A stretch of DNA of 64,000 nucleotides from Anastatus disparis (taxonomy: Eukaryota > Arthropoda > Insecta > Hymenoptera > Eupelmidae), in assembly GCA_017163975.1 (NCBI GenBank), contig JAFFSR010000242.1, positions 645,001 through 709,000 of the forward strand. Reading direction: 5' to 3'. The position numbers were made by a program, and so were the translations under genes. The notes beneath the pieces are model-generated. The model had not been told where the DNA came from and did no database searches. It was given only the letters and a program-made list of their open reading frames with translations. Numbering within the stretch: position 1 is the first letter of the stretch; each line of letters starts with the position of its first letter. Positions 12,768 through 27,006 of the stretch are shown in pieces.

Positions 12768-14475
12768 ATGTGTATATGACGATTTTAGATAAGCAATTAA
12801 TTATGACTACTTGTCAGAATGTGATTAATATTCAATTAAAATCGTGAGCTTTTAAGCCGTGCAAATAACTTTATTTCCTCTTTTAAATGTAATCGAGATG
12901 TCGATTGCATATTATTGAAGTATACTGTACAATATAAAGTGCATTTCATTATCCATTATGAGTATTATAAAAAATGATTTCACAACATTTTTCAATTCAT
13001 TTAATATTTTATATTTCAATCAATATTTAATAAACAGATAATCTCTTATATTCTAAATTGTGCGATACAAGCTAAAAGTTATCGTGTTACCAAAGTTTTT
13101 TTTGGTCTTGTCCCAAAATTAAGTTTGAAACTTACTACTTATACAAGCAATATTGTTCTTCACGCATTAGATGTTAGGCAAATGGAAAAACTTTCAAAAT
13201 TTAAGTAGGGATATATTTTAATCAAAGATTATATTGAAAAGTTTATCTTATAAGCTAATTAGTATACGTAAGGATTCTCTAAAATGTTTCGTTTAGAATA
13301 AATTAAAAACAATCATGTGTAATTTAAACATGAAAATTATTAATAAATTTTTAGAAAAAAATTAAAATAATATAGAATTGTTTCTATAATTTAAAGTATA
13401 AAAATTCATCTTAATAAATCTTTTTTTTTAGTTCAAAGAATGACAAAAATTTTATTATCTAATATTTAATATTGAATTGTAAAAAATGTCACTTAGCAAA
13501 TTATTAATAATGACATTATCAAATTAAAAGAAATTCTTTTTCAATTTATCTAAATCGAATTAAGTGCGGATTATATATTTGATTAAAAATTTACGTAAAC
13601 TTAAAATCCTATAATTGAATTATTTATTATAGCTTAAAATTTTCTATTTCAATGATTGTTACGCTTTTACGCATACTTTTCTAGCTTTTTTTTTAAATTA
13701 GAAAGAACTTTGAAGAAAGTCTTTAACAATAATCTGCATCACGTCTATACGATTGAGTTTCTTCGTTTTATAAGATAAAACTTTTAGAATTTTAAAATCC
13801 TTTCAATGTTCAAAAGTTTTAAGAAAAAAAAATTAAACTTAAGTTTGCATGGATAAAAAAAGTGTATTACGGAACTCGGTTCTTCCTATTTATAGATGAA
13901 AATGCGTACTTGAAAAAAAAAATACTAAATTTAGATATTTAAAGACTTAACGACTATATGAATAATTTATGAATGATTAAAAACGTTTATAAACTTGATT
14001 AATTTATGCTTTTAAGTAAAAAATTGCAAGCGTCATGGCATTTATTTGTAAAAAATATATTTTATAAAACATAAAGTAAAAAGTTTGCTACAATCAAAAC
14101 AAATTCATAAAATCTATAAATATTCGATGTGTAAATTTTTATTGATTTTATCAATATAATTAAATATTTTATACACTCAAAAATATCGCTATGTTTATTT
14201 AGTAAAAATTTAAAATTGTTATAATAATCTATGTTTTAAAATATTTGAGTTAGTTAAATTTTTTTATTTTACTTGTAAAAGAGCTCAAATTAGCAAGAAA
14301 AAATTCAAGCAGATATACCACTATTTCCATCCGTTACATAAATTAATATGAAAAAATAATAGAACTAAGCTCATGAATACAAACACGTTACAAATTCTTA
14401 TTTATAAAAATCCCTCGATTAATATACAGTATAATAAAATTAATAATAATTATGAATATACATGATAAGACTTAC
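11717..14475 (-). other. dunce intron 4
   Basis: A 2.76-kb AT-rich intron. It contains a long AT dinucleotide microsatellite at about 12723-12764; the rest shows no repeat family, RNA gene or exon that I can support. Confidence 0.85.
12723..12764. repeat. (AT)n microsatellite, about 20 units
   Basis: Uninterrupted alternation of A and T for about 42 bases in dunce intron 4. Likely length-polymorphic. Confidence 0.95.
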
Positions 14476-14577
14476 TTGTTCGTCGGTACATTAGTGAGGG
14501 ATAAAAAGTTGTTTCTGACCGATCGTAGAGACGCAAGTATTTGTGCGAACGGTGTAACGATGAGATCCTCGCCATGA
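14476..14577 (-). CDS. dnc: dunce exon 4, second half of UCR1
   Basis: This 102-nt exon follows acceptor TTACAG and precedes donor GTAAGA. It encodes [20 protein letters not shown] and continues [13 protein letters not shown], nearly identical to the conserved UCR1 core of PDE4 ([21 protein letters not shown]). This helical segment packs against UCR2 and takes part in dimerisation and autoinhibition of long PDE4 isoforms (family knowledge). It begins with the last base of a split codon and ends AA, completed by the first A of exon 5 to give Lys. Confidence 0.98.
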
Positions 14578-17500
14578 CTGTAATTTAAAATAAAATTATT
14601 TAACAGATATTCAAAATGATCATAAATATCATTAATTTGCTCGTAATTATCGTTATCTTGTGAATTAAAACTATATTAAATGAATATAAGGCTGCTTAAA
14701 GTGTTTCATTTTTTTTTGCTTTCTTGTGTTAATATATTATAAAGTAGCAGTTGTGAGTTGGCTAACGCAATGATTATTATGATTCTATATATATCTGGTG
14801 AGAGATTGAAATGCTTTTAATATGTGTAAATACATGCAGTGTTCATGTGTATATATGTTAATTTTAGATTAAATATCTAATTCATATAATTATTGTCAAA
14901 GGATGCATTCAAAATTTTGGACTAGCTATTAGGGGTGGGGGTGTTACATATATAATAAATTTAACGAGTATGCGATAAGTGTATGTCAAACTAGGTATAT
15001 AATATACAAATCTTTGATATTGATAAACTTCTAATTGGGAATATAAACATATGTTAAGCAGATATTTACAATGAAATTTTGTTGAATTTCGAAATTTCAG
15101 TGTGCATATAACAACTTAAACATTAATATTTACTTATGGAAACTTCGAAATTTAACAAACGATTATATTTGTTTACTATTATGTATGTTCAAAACACATA
15201 ATATAAAATGCAAGGGTGAATGTATGATGATGGAACTAAATTAATTTAATGTTATTCTAATTTAATATGTACATGAAAGAGTAATTCCTTATTGATATGT
15301 TTACAGCAGTGTTTGTTCTAATTATGTTTATACTAAACGTTTTGTTATTTACGTTACGTTATAGAATGCTAATATTGCTTAGGCTACTAATATATGTGCA
15401 TTTAATTTTACATAATAAGATAATTATTTAATCATGAAAGTGGATATGAAAAACGATTATTATAATTTATAAGTGTAAAGATTTTGTTATATATCAGTTG
15501 TAAAGAAATTGATATATCAATTCATGATGATACTTTATAAAATATCCGCAATTCCGATAAAAAATGAAAACGTTCAAAAGAAAATTTAGAAATAGGAAAA
15601 AAAAAATTTGTGATAATTGATTCGCTTTAAAAAAATTGTTTACGTTTTTCATTTCTGTAGTTAGATTATCATCGGCGTTATAACTTCATGACTCGTATAA
15701 TGAAAAATTGACGATAAAATCAATATCACAAAATTCAATTGTCAGAGATATAAACTAGAGCAAGTAGGTGAAAATTTTTTAAAAAGTTTTTACTCTTTTA
15801 TAACTCTTTCAATACACTTGACGTCTTTTTTTTCTCCTTTGTGTATACTTGTGAGAAAACTCACTTGATGTCTGTTAGATCGGAAATTTCATTCTTTTCA
15901 ACTTTATTGAACTTTTTATATGAAAGTAGTTTATTTTTTAGTTTTTTTTTTCATTTAACAAGCTTTTTTTCGTTCTCGATGTACGTCATTAAATGCTCAA
16001 TTGTTTAATTTTTATAATTAAAATTTTATATTTATTATTTATTATTATTAATTATTTACAAAATTATTAGTTAAGTAATAACTTATAAACTATTTCATTT
16101 TTCAAAATTATTTATTTTTAAAATTTTACATTGAAGTAGTATACAATAATATTCATAAAAATGAAATATGATAATAAAAAATAAAAAAAATAATTTTTGA
16201 AAAAAGTTTAGCTTATTTTACACTTTGAAAACTATCATAATTTAGTTAAGATTACCTTCGGTTGAACTGTAAATGAAGCCAAAACCGATAAAGTGAAATT
16301 TTCCTTGATTTCAAACAGTATAAAAGTTAACCCTTCAAAATTTGCGAAGTCATAAAAACTTTCTTAAAATTAATTACAATCCTACTAAAAGTTATAAACT
16401 TCAATTTTACGCGGCTTTCATACGATATCTCAAGTAATTCAAACTATCTCTATATCTATTTTTAATTAAAAGAAAAAAGAAAAAAAACGTGACCTTTTTT
16501 ACAATTTTTTAAAAAAAGGGCAAGTTTAAATTCCCGGAAGAATTCTTCATAAGCAAAATAAGAAGACTTAAAAAAAGTAGATTACTTATTACCAATGTGC
16601 GCGAATATCAGTCATAGCCAACCAGAGAGCTTGGTTGGATATAACCCAAAGGAGTTTTTAGATATATGTATATCTAATATATTGTATAAAACTTTAATAC
16701 TATCTTTCTCAACATTGGATTTACATTGACGCGAGGCGGCATTTCCGTTAATTAGCACGAAGCGCCTTGGCACTTGTAGATAATGGTACATACAAGCCTC
16801 TTTTTCTCTCTATCTCTCGTATTACACTTTAAAATAACGATGCTTACTTAATTGCGCGAGAGCGCACAGGGTGCACATCGGATTATGTTTCTAAGAGTGT
16901 ATCTTCAAATCCCTGAGTACATTAAACGTGGCTGTTTCTTTAAGTAGCTCTTTCTCTTTCTTTTTTTTTCTCCGTGTACTACTAATGATTTTTTGTCTTT
17001 TTTTTAAAGAGACAAAAATATAAATTATACGAATGTTTTAAATTTCACCAATTTATTCATCAAGAGCTAATTACGTGAATTATTATATTAATTATTATTA
17101 ATTTTTATAGCCCATAACAATTCTTAATTGAAATTTTTGTAAAATATAATTTATTCGATCAGTGCATAATTTTTTGACTTTAGTACAAATAAATTAACAT
17201 TAATTTTTCTTTAACTTTGTTTAATTAAACAAATAATTTATTTCCTTTTCTAAGGATATATGTAACAAGAAATTATACTAGATTAGAATTAGGTCATTTG
17301 TTTCTCACCTTGCCCCTGAGAGTAGAGGATATTACAGGGAGTACAAACGCATAAATCAGATAAAAATGTAAAAGTGTAATTTCACGATTAAATATTTATA
17401 AAATAAAATAAATACTGTAATCTGTGTATTTTCGATTTTCAATATTAAAAAAAAAAGAAAAATAATATTTCAAGTTTTTCGATATGCATTATTTAAATAT

Positions 17501-20072
17501 TGGAAATAAAGAAATAGTATACACTGGCTCTAAATTAAAATATTTAAATTTATGTATGCGATAAAAAAAATGTTTAACAAGTTAAAGAGCAAGAGACAAC
17601 GATATCATTAAGTAGCTGAATCAAGGAGCTTTTAATATTGAATCGATAAACGTTTGTGTTACACATATACATATATGCTCATAAACAGTATATAGTCATT
17701 CTATCCGGGGAGAGAAAAGCAGCAAAGCAATACATGTATACAAGTTTAATCTTGTAGCTAATATATGTTGTATATATATTTGCAGGTAGTTTTCGGGGAT
17801 TCGTGCTTTTACGCGCAGGCGCTTTCTCTCCGCTCTCTCTCTCTTTTTCTAGTGGTTCTGTTTCCTCTCTCTTCCTTAAGTTAAATTTGGATTTACCGCG
17901 TGCTTAGATACTTATTATATACATTATAATTTTATATAAATACACACATACATATACATATGTATACATACATATATGAAATAAAGTATGTTTGCATTTA
18001 GGTACTCAGGAAATGCGGCTTTTTTATTTCGAGAGATTTCAACTTCTCTTTTTCTTTTTTCATTTTCTTTTTTTTTAATATAACGATGGGAGTAAGTGTA
18101 TTTTTATATTGCTGGCGAAGTTCTTGAAGAAATGAGTGAAGGTAAATTTTAAAAGGGTTGTTAAAATTTTATGAGTAATTTTTTTTTACTTCTAGAAGGT
18201 CATGCAATTTCCATAATTAGTTGGAAAATTCGACAATTTGCCATTGGGAAAATTAAGTTGGAATGAATTATTTAAACTTTCATCTGGGTGTTAAGTAAGT
18301 TTAACTAAATTTTCACTTTATTTAAAGTGATTAAATGTTTTAATAAAATTTGTAAAACTTATATTGAAGTTGTTCAAAAATATTCAGTGGCATTTTTGTA
18401 AGTTACAAAATTATTATTAAAAATCACGTGAGTAAGATATAGTAACTTTTTAATTAATTCCATGAAGATATAATAAAGTAAAATTAAAAACTTGGTAGTT
18501 TATATGTTCCCTTATTAAAAATGAATGAAAAAAAAGAACATAACTTAATAAAGAAAAAATTAATTGAAATTGAAAATATTCTAAAGGAAGAAAAGATTTT
18601 AAAATAAAAGTTAAAAAATTTAAACTCTCTAAAGCAATGACCTCGTTCTCTATTTTTTCCTTCCTCCTTTTTTTTAAAGTTCATGCAAGCTCTTGGGGTG
18701 TTTGAATTGCTACGTTTTTCTTTTTTTATTTCTCGTTTGCTTGGCGATTACTTATTTAAAAACTTCTTTTCGCTTAACTTTACTGTTTCTCGCAATATTT
18801 GAAGTCATTTATTGTAACTGTGGTTTTACGAATAGATAATGAAACTTTTAAATTACGTTCAACACCCTCGATCTTTATCGAATCTTTGAGAATTAAATTT
18901 CAATACCGCAACTGCACAAATCTTAATATTTATAATACAGATGGTTATATTTTTATTTACTTATTTTTTCTTTACGTATAATTATGAATTCTTGATATTA
19001 CTTTTTATTATTGAATTTAAATATTTTGTTGATAGGATTGTAATATCGTAATGATAATATTATTGACTGCTATATTTTATAAGTTAAATATACTTCTAAA
19101 GTCTTTTCATAAAAATATTAAGATTTTCTTTTTACATTTCTTTCTTAGTATTTGCGTGAAAAGAAATATTTTGTACTAATGAAATTTCGTGTACGTTTAA
19201 CATTTAAGAATTTCTTTTAGAAATAATTAAATTTTTAAAGGAAGATTTATTGAACGATATTTGAACTTGTATGGGAATAAAATTAAACAAAGATAATGAT
19301 TTAGAAACCTTTTACTTTTTTTCATATTTTTTTTCCATCCAACTTTCTTTGACGCTCAAGATGAATGAGGCATTTCTTTGTCATGAAAATCACATGAATT
19401 TTTCATGAAAACGTCAAAATAAAGAAATTAATGAACGATCATTGAATGAGCTTCCTCGTTCATTTATTATTTTTGGTCGCATATTTGTGAACTCTCGGTG
19501 CAAAACAGAGTTATAAGTGAAAACCAAATAGCTCAATTTCTAAATACAAACTTGGCAAATCCAATACACACGTACACATACGTTATTTTATTTTTAGACC
19601 TCAATATTCGCTCAATGAATTGCATTGCTAAATTTCTCGAGGATATACAAATGTACATTTGCCGTATATACATTTTGGGCTTATGTCTTTCTAAAAACAA
19701 GCCTGTAACTAGGTTGAAATTTGCATGCTCTGATCATTGAAAGTGACGAGTATTTACGAGTTTGTCATCCTTTTCATTTCCGTGACCAATGAGACATATG
19801 TAATGTTGTATTTATAATATCGTCTAATCATACTTTTAATAATTATATAAAGATGCTGGCCAAATCATCTCAACTCTAATTTATTCCAATTCTAAGAAAA
19901 TTAATGTACGTTGAATTATTCATCCAGTAAAAAATTTTAACTTCTACAATGCTTTATAATAGAATCAAAAATATTTACCAATTATTAGCGAAATTCGTGA
20001 AATTTTGATTATTTTTATTCATAGTAAGATTTAATTGGTTTTCATATTAAATTTGTTAAATAAAATAATGCT

Positions 20073-20210
20073 GTGTTCGAATCCCGCTCTCGGCGGCTGA
20101 TTGATATAAGCACCACTGTATATGATATATGTGCTTTGTTCACAAAACACACTGACGATCTCAGTCGCTAATTAGCATCGAAATGATATCATAAATACAG
20201 TGACGTTAAA
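20073..20210 (+). mobile_element. tRNA-derived SINE, copy 2 (5'-truncated)
   Basis: It begins inside the tRNA head at box B (TGTTCGAATCCCGCTCTCGG) and retains the whole tail: TATAAGCACCACTGTA, ATGTGCTTTGTTCACAAAAC, CGCTAATTAGCATCG, ATGATATCATAAATACAGTG, ACGTTAAA. Loss of the 5' end is the usual result of incomplete reverse transcription. Confidence 0.8.
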
Positions 20211-21889
20211 AAAATAAAATAGAATAGTAAAAATCAAAAATCCATAACACATTTTATATCTTTTGAATAATTTTGTAAATTTATAATTTATTATTATTAA
20301 AAGCCATTCCTTAAAGTAAAAATTATTTTAATAAAAAAAAAGAACGTATATTATGTATTTAAAATAATCGCTCATAAAGTATATCATCCTATAAAAAATC
20401 AAATTTGATCCAACGTAATACTTTCTAGGTGGAGAACTTGAATACGAAAATAAATTTTAATCCGACACATAATTCCACGGGCACTGTCATCACTTTTTTT
20501 TAGCCTTTTTCTTCTTTTTTTATGAACAATCTATCCTTCTTTTGGTATTAACGCAACCTATTAAAGAAAAGCTTCTTTAACTCTGCCGCGTCATTCATCA
20601 AATTTTTTTTCTCTTCGACAAACATATCGAATAAAAAACGTAAAAAAAATAAAAGGAGTATTATAGTCGAAAAAAGGCTATCATTCATATGTCATTTAAT
20701 AGCTAAAAGTTTCCGTAATAGTTGCAGAGATTTTAATGGATCGATGAAATTATTAAGTATTCCTTTAAATCTTTTTCTCTCATTTATTTATTGATTATAT
20801 ATGTGCAAGCAAATTGTTAACATTACATGCATCCTCGAATATTTAGTTAACCTGCAATGTCCTTTGAACGCGTTTATATTTGTACAAGATTGAATATATG
20901 TATATATGCGAATGTGTGTGTGTGACTGTGGGCTACCCTTTTACCATCGATTACATGGCATAGACAATGTTGGTTAACTCGGACGTTTTACACGAGCATA
21001 TACACACGTATGTTAAATCACATGTGTTACTGAATTCGAAATTCACGTATTCTATTATGGATGAAATTCTAATATATATATATAGTTAAAGAAACAACTT
21101 TATCACAAGTACATACGTTTGTAGGTAAAATTCTCCTTGATAAAATACTTTTCTTTTCAGCGTTCGTAATGTGAGCTTTTCCTACTTTGTCGCTTTTCAA
21201 AGACTTTACGATTTAAAGAATATATATGCATTATATATACGTATTCTTTAGTTTAAATACAAATGCGCTACATTTATGGTCCAAATAGTGATATGTTTAA
21301 ATTCAATAGCTGCTATTTATTGAAAATCTTTCACAATAGTACAATCAACTAAAATTTATACTAGCGATGTTAATTTTGTTTGAATAAAATTTATTTAATT
21401 TTTATATTTTTAACATAAAAAAAATAATAAAATTATATTTTTAATGTATTAGTTCTTTTTCAATATTATACAGGTAGATTTACGATTACAATAAAAGCCT
21501 TTGTGTAAATGAACTCTAAAATCATGTTTACGAAAAAAAGTTATTAATATACTTTTACACGTGTCAATTTGACTAAAAGCCCAACTGCCTTATAATACTT
21601 TGAATTAATGATTGATATTTAAATCTGGAAATTATTCAAATCGATAAAAAAGCATGACTCAAGTATAATTTTTCAAATCTTTTAATAAATTAATATAAAT
21701 TTTATCACGAATTTTATCACATATATATTTCATGATATAAATGTTCGCGTAATTAAAAATGTTTTTACAATATAATCTCAACAAGATTTTAATTAGCAGT
21801 AAAGTTAGGACCTATCAATCACGCAAGTATTACCCACATATGTAACATGTACGTACAAATCTACATTCAACTGTGGAGACGCATGTCGA

Positions 21890-22260
21890 TACCCTCATTT
21901 CGATTTCTATTGCGGGCTCACAAAGAGTGAGAGAAAGAGAGAGAGAGAAAGCGTCATGTTAGCGTGTGTCTGACGCACAACGGCCAACCGAATACATACC
22001 GTGCTATATACACAGTAGCAGAGGAGAATCGATGCATATACGTCGGTGGCCGCGAAAATGAAGCAACGGAGAAAGAGAGAAAGACAGAGTGAAAGAGAGA
22101 GAGAGAGAGTGAGAGTTGGATTCCACGATGTCGAAGAAAGGGCGCCAAGGCCCCGTGCCAAGGACGTTTTGAGGGGGATTTGCCTACTACACAAGCCTAC
22201 CCTCGATCGACATTGCAAGCTCTGCAAGCACGTGTGCTACAACTGCTGATATTTATCCCC
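21890..22260. promoter_or_regulatory. GA-repeat, GC-richer island in intron 3
   Basis: A block of higher complexity and GC than the intron around it, with two GAGAGA microsatellite tracts (about 21926-21952 and 22067-22117 on the plus strand) and several CG dinucleotides. Its three overlapping ORFs are by-products of the repeat. It could be a GAGA-factor-type regulatory element or an alternative promoter of dunce; there is no direct evidence for either. Confidence 0.25.
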
Positions 22261-25200
22261 TTGTATTTCCAAATTCACGAAAGTTACATTTTTTTTAAGA
22301 AAAAAGAGATAAGGTAAAGTGCTATTAAAATCAAATAGATGTCTTTTTCAATTTTCAATAACCATAAAATCTTTTAAGTTGACCTATATATTATTAAACA
22401 AAATGGAAAAAAACTTGTTTGTCTATTTCATATATATATATAACGTATACTTAAATACAAGATTTAATCGAAAGACGAAAAAATGACGTCAGTTTTTTGT
22501 TTACATTAAAATTTCATCAAAAAACGTATATCTAAATAAAGATACGCATAGTCATGTTTATCATTAAAACTATACGCTTAGGGAAGTGATGATTGTAGCT
22601 TTTTATTTACAGAAGGAATGAGTTTTCACATTAGAATTTTTCATCGATGGGCTTTAACCATTGAAGCTTGGCGTGGTAGTGTATGCTTAGTTGAAAGCAT
22701 GATAAAAACTATGTTTATCGACATGAGTTTTGTTTTAGAAATATTGAAATTTCAAAGTATTATATTTATATATATTTGAATGATTTATCGGGTATCTATT
22801 TTTATCGGATTTAATGCAAATCTATTCCTATATTACAATTTTTTAACTATAATAAAAAGTCATAAAAAAATATGTAAAAAGTGTTAATTTAATTAGAAGA
22901 AATAAAATTGAGATTAAATTCTTGTATAAATTAAATATTTTTCAAAAGTTTTAATATTATAAAAATTCATTTTTTATTTAGATCACATTAATGAATACTT
23001 TATAATCTTTATTAACCATTTATTAGCTTTCAATATATATGGATCCATTAAAGATATTTTAATTGCGTTACTAAACCACATTAAATGTGTATTCAAAAAT
23101 AATTGTAATAATAATATTAAAGCCTAGAAATATTCAGAAAATTTGATTTTTAAAATTTTTATTACAATGATACTGTGTGAAAAGGCAACTGTATTTAAAG
23201 GTAATTACATTATTAATGTATAATTGATATTGTTGATAAACATCGCGCGCTCTCATACCAATGACAATAAAATAATGTTATTAAAATTTTATTAGGTTAC
23301 ACAAAATTAAAGAGGACGTCGTAAAATGTAATTCCAATTTGATTACTTTAAAATTATGATTATGTACTGGCTTTTACGACATATTGATACAGTAATTTCC
23401 ATTAATTAAAACGTTTAGGAATATATTTTTTATGAAATGAATATTAGAGTGAGGTTTTTTATACAATTATTTTAAAAATATGTATAATTTTGAATCTAAT
23501 GAATTTTTAAATTCTGGACTTTGTTGTATTAAAAATTGGGACAAAACTTTTATGAAAAATTTTTATCAATAATGGGCTTTTATCAAAAAAACAATTATAT
23601 ATTTCTCTTCGATATGTACATTTTTATGTAAAATATGACAAATATGATTATTTTAAAAATACTTTTAAATTTACAGGTTAAAAAATAATATATTTTATAT
23701 AACATGAAATTTAAAAATTTATAATATCTTTTAAAGTAAATTTTCTGCTATAAAAAAAGCTTTAAATATTGAATTATAAAAAGATACTTCGCTGAACATA
23801 AACCCTGAATGATTCAATTTTGAAAAAACTGTTGGATTTTGTTTCTACTACATGAAGCTTTATGTATAAAATGCAGTATTCAATATAAAAGATTAAACCG
23901 AATATATTGATTGATATCGAAAAATTTCATTTGGTAAAACGATTCTGATTCAGGATAATATTTGACTGAGATAAGACTGCAATAAATTTAGTTAAGTTTT
24001 TCATTTTATAGATTGCAGTATTCCAACTTTCAAAATGCACAAAATGGCTTTTAAGAAATTCAAAATTTCATTTTTACTAAAATGTTTCTACAAAGTATTA
24101 TAGATTTTATTTCTTACTTTATTTTTAAAAAATATTCAATAAAGAAAAATGATACGGGATGAGAATAAAGTATTCGAAATGTAAACTAAAATTTTGAACA
24201 ATTTTTTAAATTGTATCGAATTTCGTAAAAAAAGACTTGAATTTCACATAAAAAAATAACACCGTTTTATATTTCATTCAAAACTTTTTTAAAAACTTTT
24301 TACTGCGAAATTTTCAAAAAATGAAATACCCTAAAATCAAATAAATTTTTCAAGATTTAATTTTGACTTACAATTTACCAAAATATGAGAATTTGTAAAA
24401 TAAGAAATTTTACGTTTAGTCACGTCATATTTAAAAAAAAAAAAAAAAATTACAATTCCATTCATTTGAAAATTTTTTGACTGAAATACTCAGATTGCAT
24501 ACTAATTCTACATGTAGCTTTTTTTTAGAATATTAATATTTTCTGAATATCTTAAATTTTGATTAAAATTCATTCCATGTTTCTAATGACGTTGCTTTTA
24601 GTTTAATTTAATTAATTAAATTACATTAAATTTTAATTCATTATCGTTCAAAAGTTTAGCTGGTAGTTAAATGTAAATAATTAATGTTGTAAATTTAATG
24701 ATATTTTTACGTTGGCAAATAATAAAATTTAACAATTTAAAACGCAGTACAAACTATTTTCACTCTATAAGTAAACAATCCTTAAAGTTATCTATTTTAA
24801 TATTACAACACTATAGTTAATAATGTAATTAACAAGAACTTGTTAATCGTTGATACCGTGCAACGATTAATATTCAAATTATAAATAAAGTTTAAATAAT
24901 TATATAATTTACTAGGAATTATAATTTTTCAATTATTAAATTGAAAAATTAAATTAAATTATTCCATTTGAAATACTATTAAAGTATGTAAAGTTTATAT
25001 GCGCAGTGTCAGTATGTTCTACTCTTCATTGACCAATTATCGTTTTTCACTCGTAAATGGAACGTTCATAGAAAAAAATCAATACGACTTTCGTTTTCTG
25101 TCTTCGATTTTTTTCTATACGTATCATCATCAATATCACAAAGAATATTGTAATTATAATGATTTTAAATCAGCTGTCAAGTTTTTTCTTTATCTATAAA

Positions 25201-26301
25201 ACTAAACGTTCAATTATCTAATCAATCTAAAAGCAAGAAATTGTAATTTCCTCTTCACTTTTTCAACTATTTTTCCGCCTTTTCCTCTTCTCGTCAAGTC
25301 TTTTCAAATATAAGCGCGATTCACTGTAACGATAAAACCTGACGAATTAGTACCCATGAAAAGATGGATACCTTTGTAAGTTTAAAAAATATATAATCAA
25401 CATAGGCAAAAGGTTAGAAGAAGAGTATAGCTTAGCCATTTGATACACGGCCTATAACTTAATGAGATTTCATTATCAACGACTACGATGTCGACGCTAT
25501 GAGTATCTGGATGTAATCTCCGGTATATATACAAGGCTATAGCGATAGAAAATCATTTTACCTTCATCCCTCGGCTTGCAATTTACCTTTTGCTGTATAA
25601 AGATATACAATGTTTACGTTTAAAGTTAAAAAGAAAGAAAAAGATTAATTATATTTTTATTCTTTTTAACGAGATGTCTTATAACAAAGGCTTTTTATTA
25701 ATTTTAATTGTTTAATAATTTACGGATACGGTTTGATAAGGTTTATATGATTACACTGCTTTATTCTGTTATACAGGCCTTTAGGAGCTTGTTTAGCGAG
25801 GGAGAAGCAAATGCTGCTGTATTGACTTGAGAGTAACATTGAATTAGTAGTACGGCCGTATAGGACTAGATGGGCAATGTCAGTTTATACGTACGTTAAA
25901 ATTTAAAGGTAAACTGATGAAATTTCAATCATGTTATTTCTCTTTGAATTTATAAACTTTTAGTGACATCAGATTGGATTGCAAAGAAATGTTTTTTATT
26001 AATAATTAATTTTACATAAATAAATTATGTGTTCATTAGATTTTTATGGAATTACAAAATTTTTGCATTAAGTATAAATAATGATTTTTTTAATTTTACA
26101 AAAAACTTACATGAGTTCAACTTTATACGTTCTATTTTTCAAAAATATATATATCATAATTTTATAGAAATGGCATAAATCTTCGTTAGAAATTGAATTG
26201 AAATAAAAATCGTTTTAAAATTAAATATGTTCTGTTTTTTGTATCCAAAAAAAAATTTTTTCTCGCATTTCGAGCGTTATATATTATTTATACCGTTTAT
26301 T

Positions 26302-26341
26302 AAAAAGTGGCATTTTGTAAGGGAACGAAATGCCACTTTTT
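26302..26341. repeat. Perfect 14-bp hairpin
   Basis: AAAAAGTGGCATTT (26302-26315) and AAATGCCACTTTTT (26328-26341) are perfect complements around a 12-nt loop. Its function is unknown; it may be part of a degraded element together with the repeats just downstream. Confidence 0.8.
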
Positions 26342-26386
26342 CTCTCTAGAGAGCAAAATAAATGTGATTTGCTAAGAAATAGACAT

Positions 26387-26464
26387 ATGTGACTCGATAC
26401 TGTAACTCGATATCCTTATAAACATATCCATGTGCTGGATACTGTAACCCAATATCCCTGTATA
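26387..26464. repeat. Two imperfect direct repeats of about 34 bp
   Basis: 26387-26420 and 26430-26464 both read ATGTG-CT-GATACTGTAAC-C-ATATCC-T-TA with a few substitutions. They are spaced about 43 bases start to start and preceded by the palindrome CTCTCTAGAGAG at 26342-26353. Confidence 0.75.
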
Positions 26465-26535
26465 CCAGTCAAGTGTTCCATCCCGAATTGCAAATTCTCT
26501 GAATTACAAGTTAGAGCTGGAACACTAGGCTGTAT
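26461..26535. repeat. Imperfect hairpin next to direct repeats
   Basis: AGTGTTCCA (26472-26480) pairs with TGGAACACT (26518-26526); an outer TATAC/GTATA pair extends it to 26461-26535 across an internal loop. The total length of about 75 nt would fit a small structured RNA, but the outer stem is weak. Confidence 0.45.
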
Positions 26536-26725
26536 ATTAATTTTACGAAAAAGCAATCCGAACATTTAGTATCAGTCGTACCTTGAACATTCGTTTCCTC
26601 TCTTTTAAATATTAAATAATATTTTTTTCAATTGGAAAATTTTTATTTAAAAAAATACTTTGTTTATGAAATTTAATTACTTTATTTAAATAAATTTATT
26701 ATTTGAATGATCTTAGAGGTGGAGG

Positions 26726-27006
26726 TGTTGTGTCCCCCGAGTATCTCTTTTCCCCGCTCCCATATTCTCCCACTTTGTTCTTCTTACTCAACTTCTGAAA
26801 ATAAAATTTTATTCTCACATTTAAGACTGATGAACTGAAGATTTTAGAGAGCCGAACTGAAGTTCATTGGTATTTAACGCTTTTCAGGTGGGAAAGTAGT
26901 ATGTGCAACACAGGAGCATATTAGGTGCGACTTTGGTGCCCTCACTATGTTCAGGCAATAAACGGATACACGTCGGTAGACACCTATTTTATTCTCTTGT
27001 TACACA
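26726..27006 (+). mobile_element. Possible solo LTR
   Basis: The block starts TGTTGTGTCCCCCGAG and ends GTTACACA. It is GC-richer than the intron, has a pyrimidine-rich 5' part and an AATAAA at 26957-26962 about 50 nt from the end, an arrangement typical of retroviral-type LTRs. No target-site duplication or second LTR is visible, so this is a tentative call. Confidence 0.27.

Noticed and set aside
17305..17345. Possible alternative exon ending in GGGCAAG|GTGAGA on the minus strand
   Set aside because: The acceptor CTACTCTCAG lies only 7 nt away and no coding frame or phase match to exon 4 could be shown.
21907..22249. Three overlapping ORFs of 64-106 codons
   Set aside because: All are generated by the GA microsatellite; they encode Ser-Leu or Arg-Glu runs on opposite strands.
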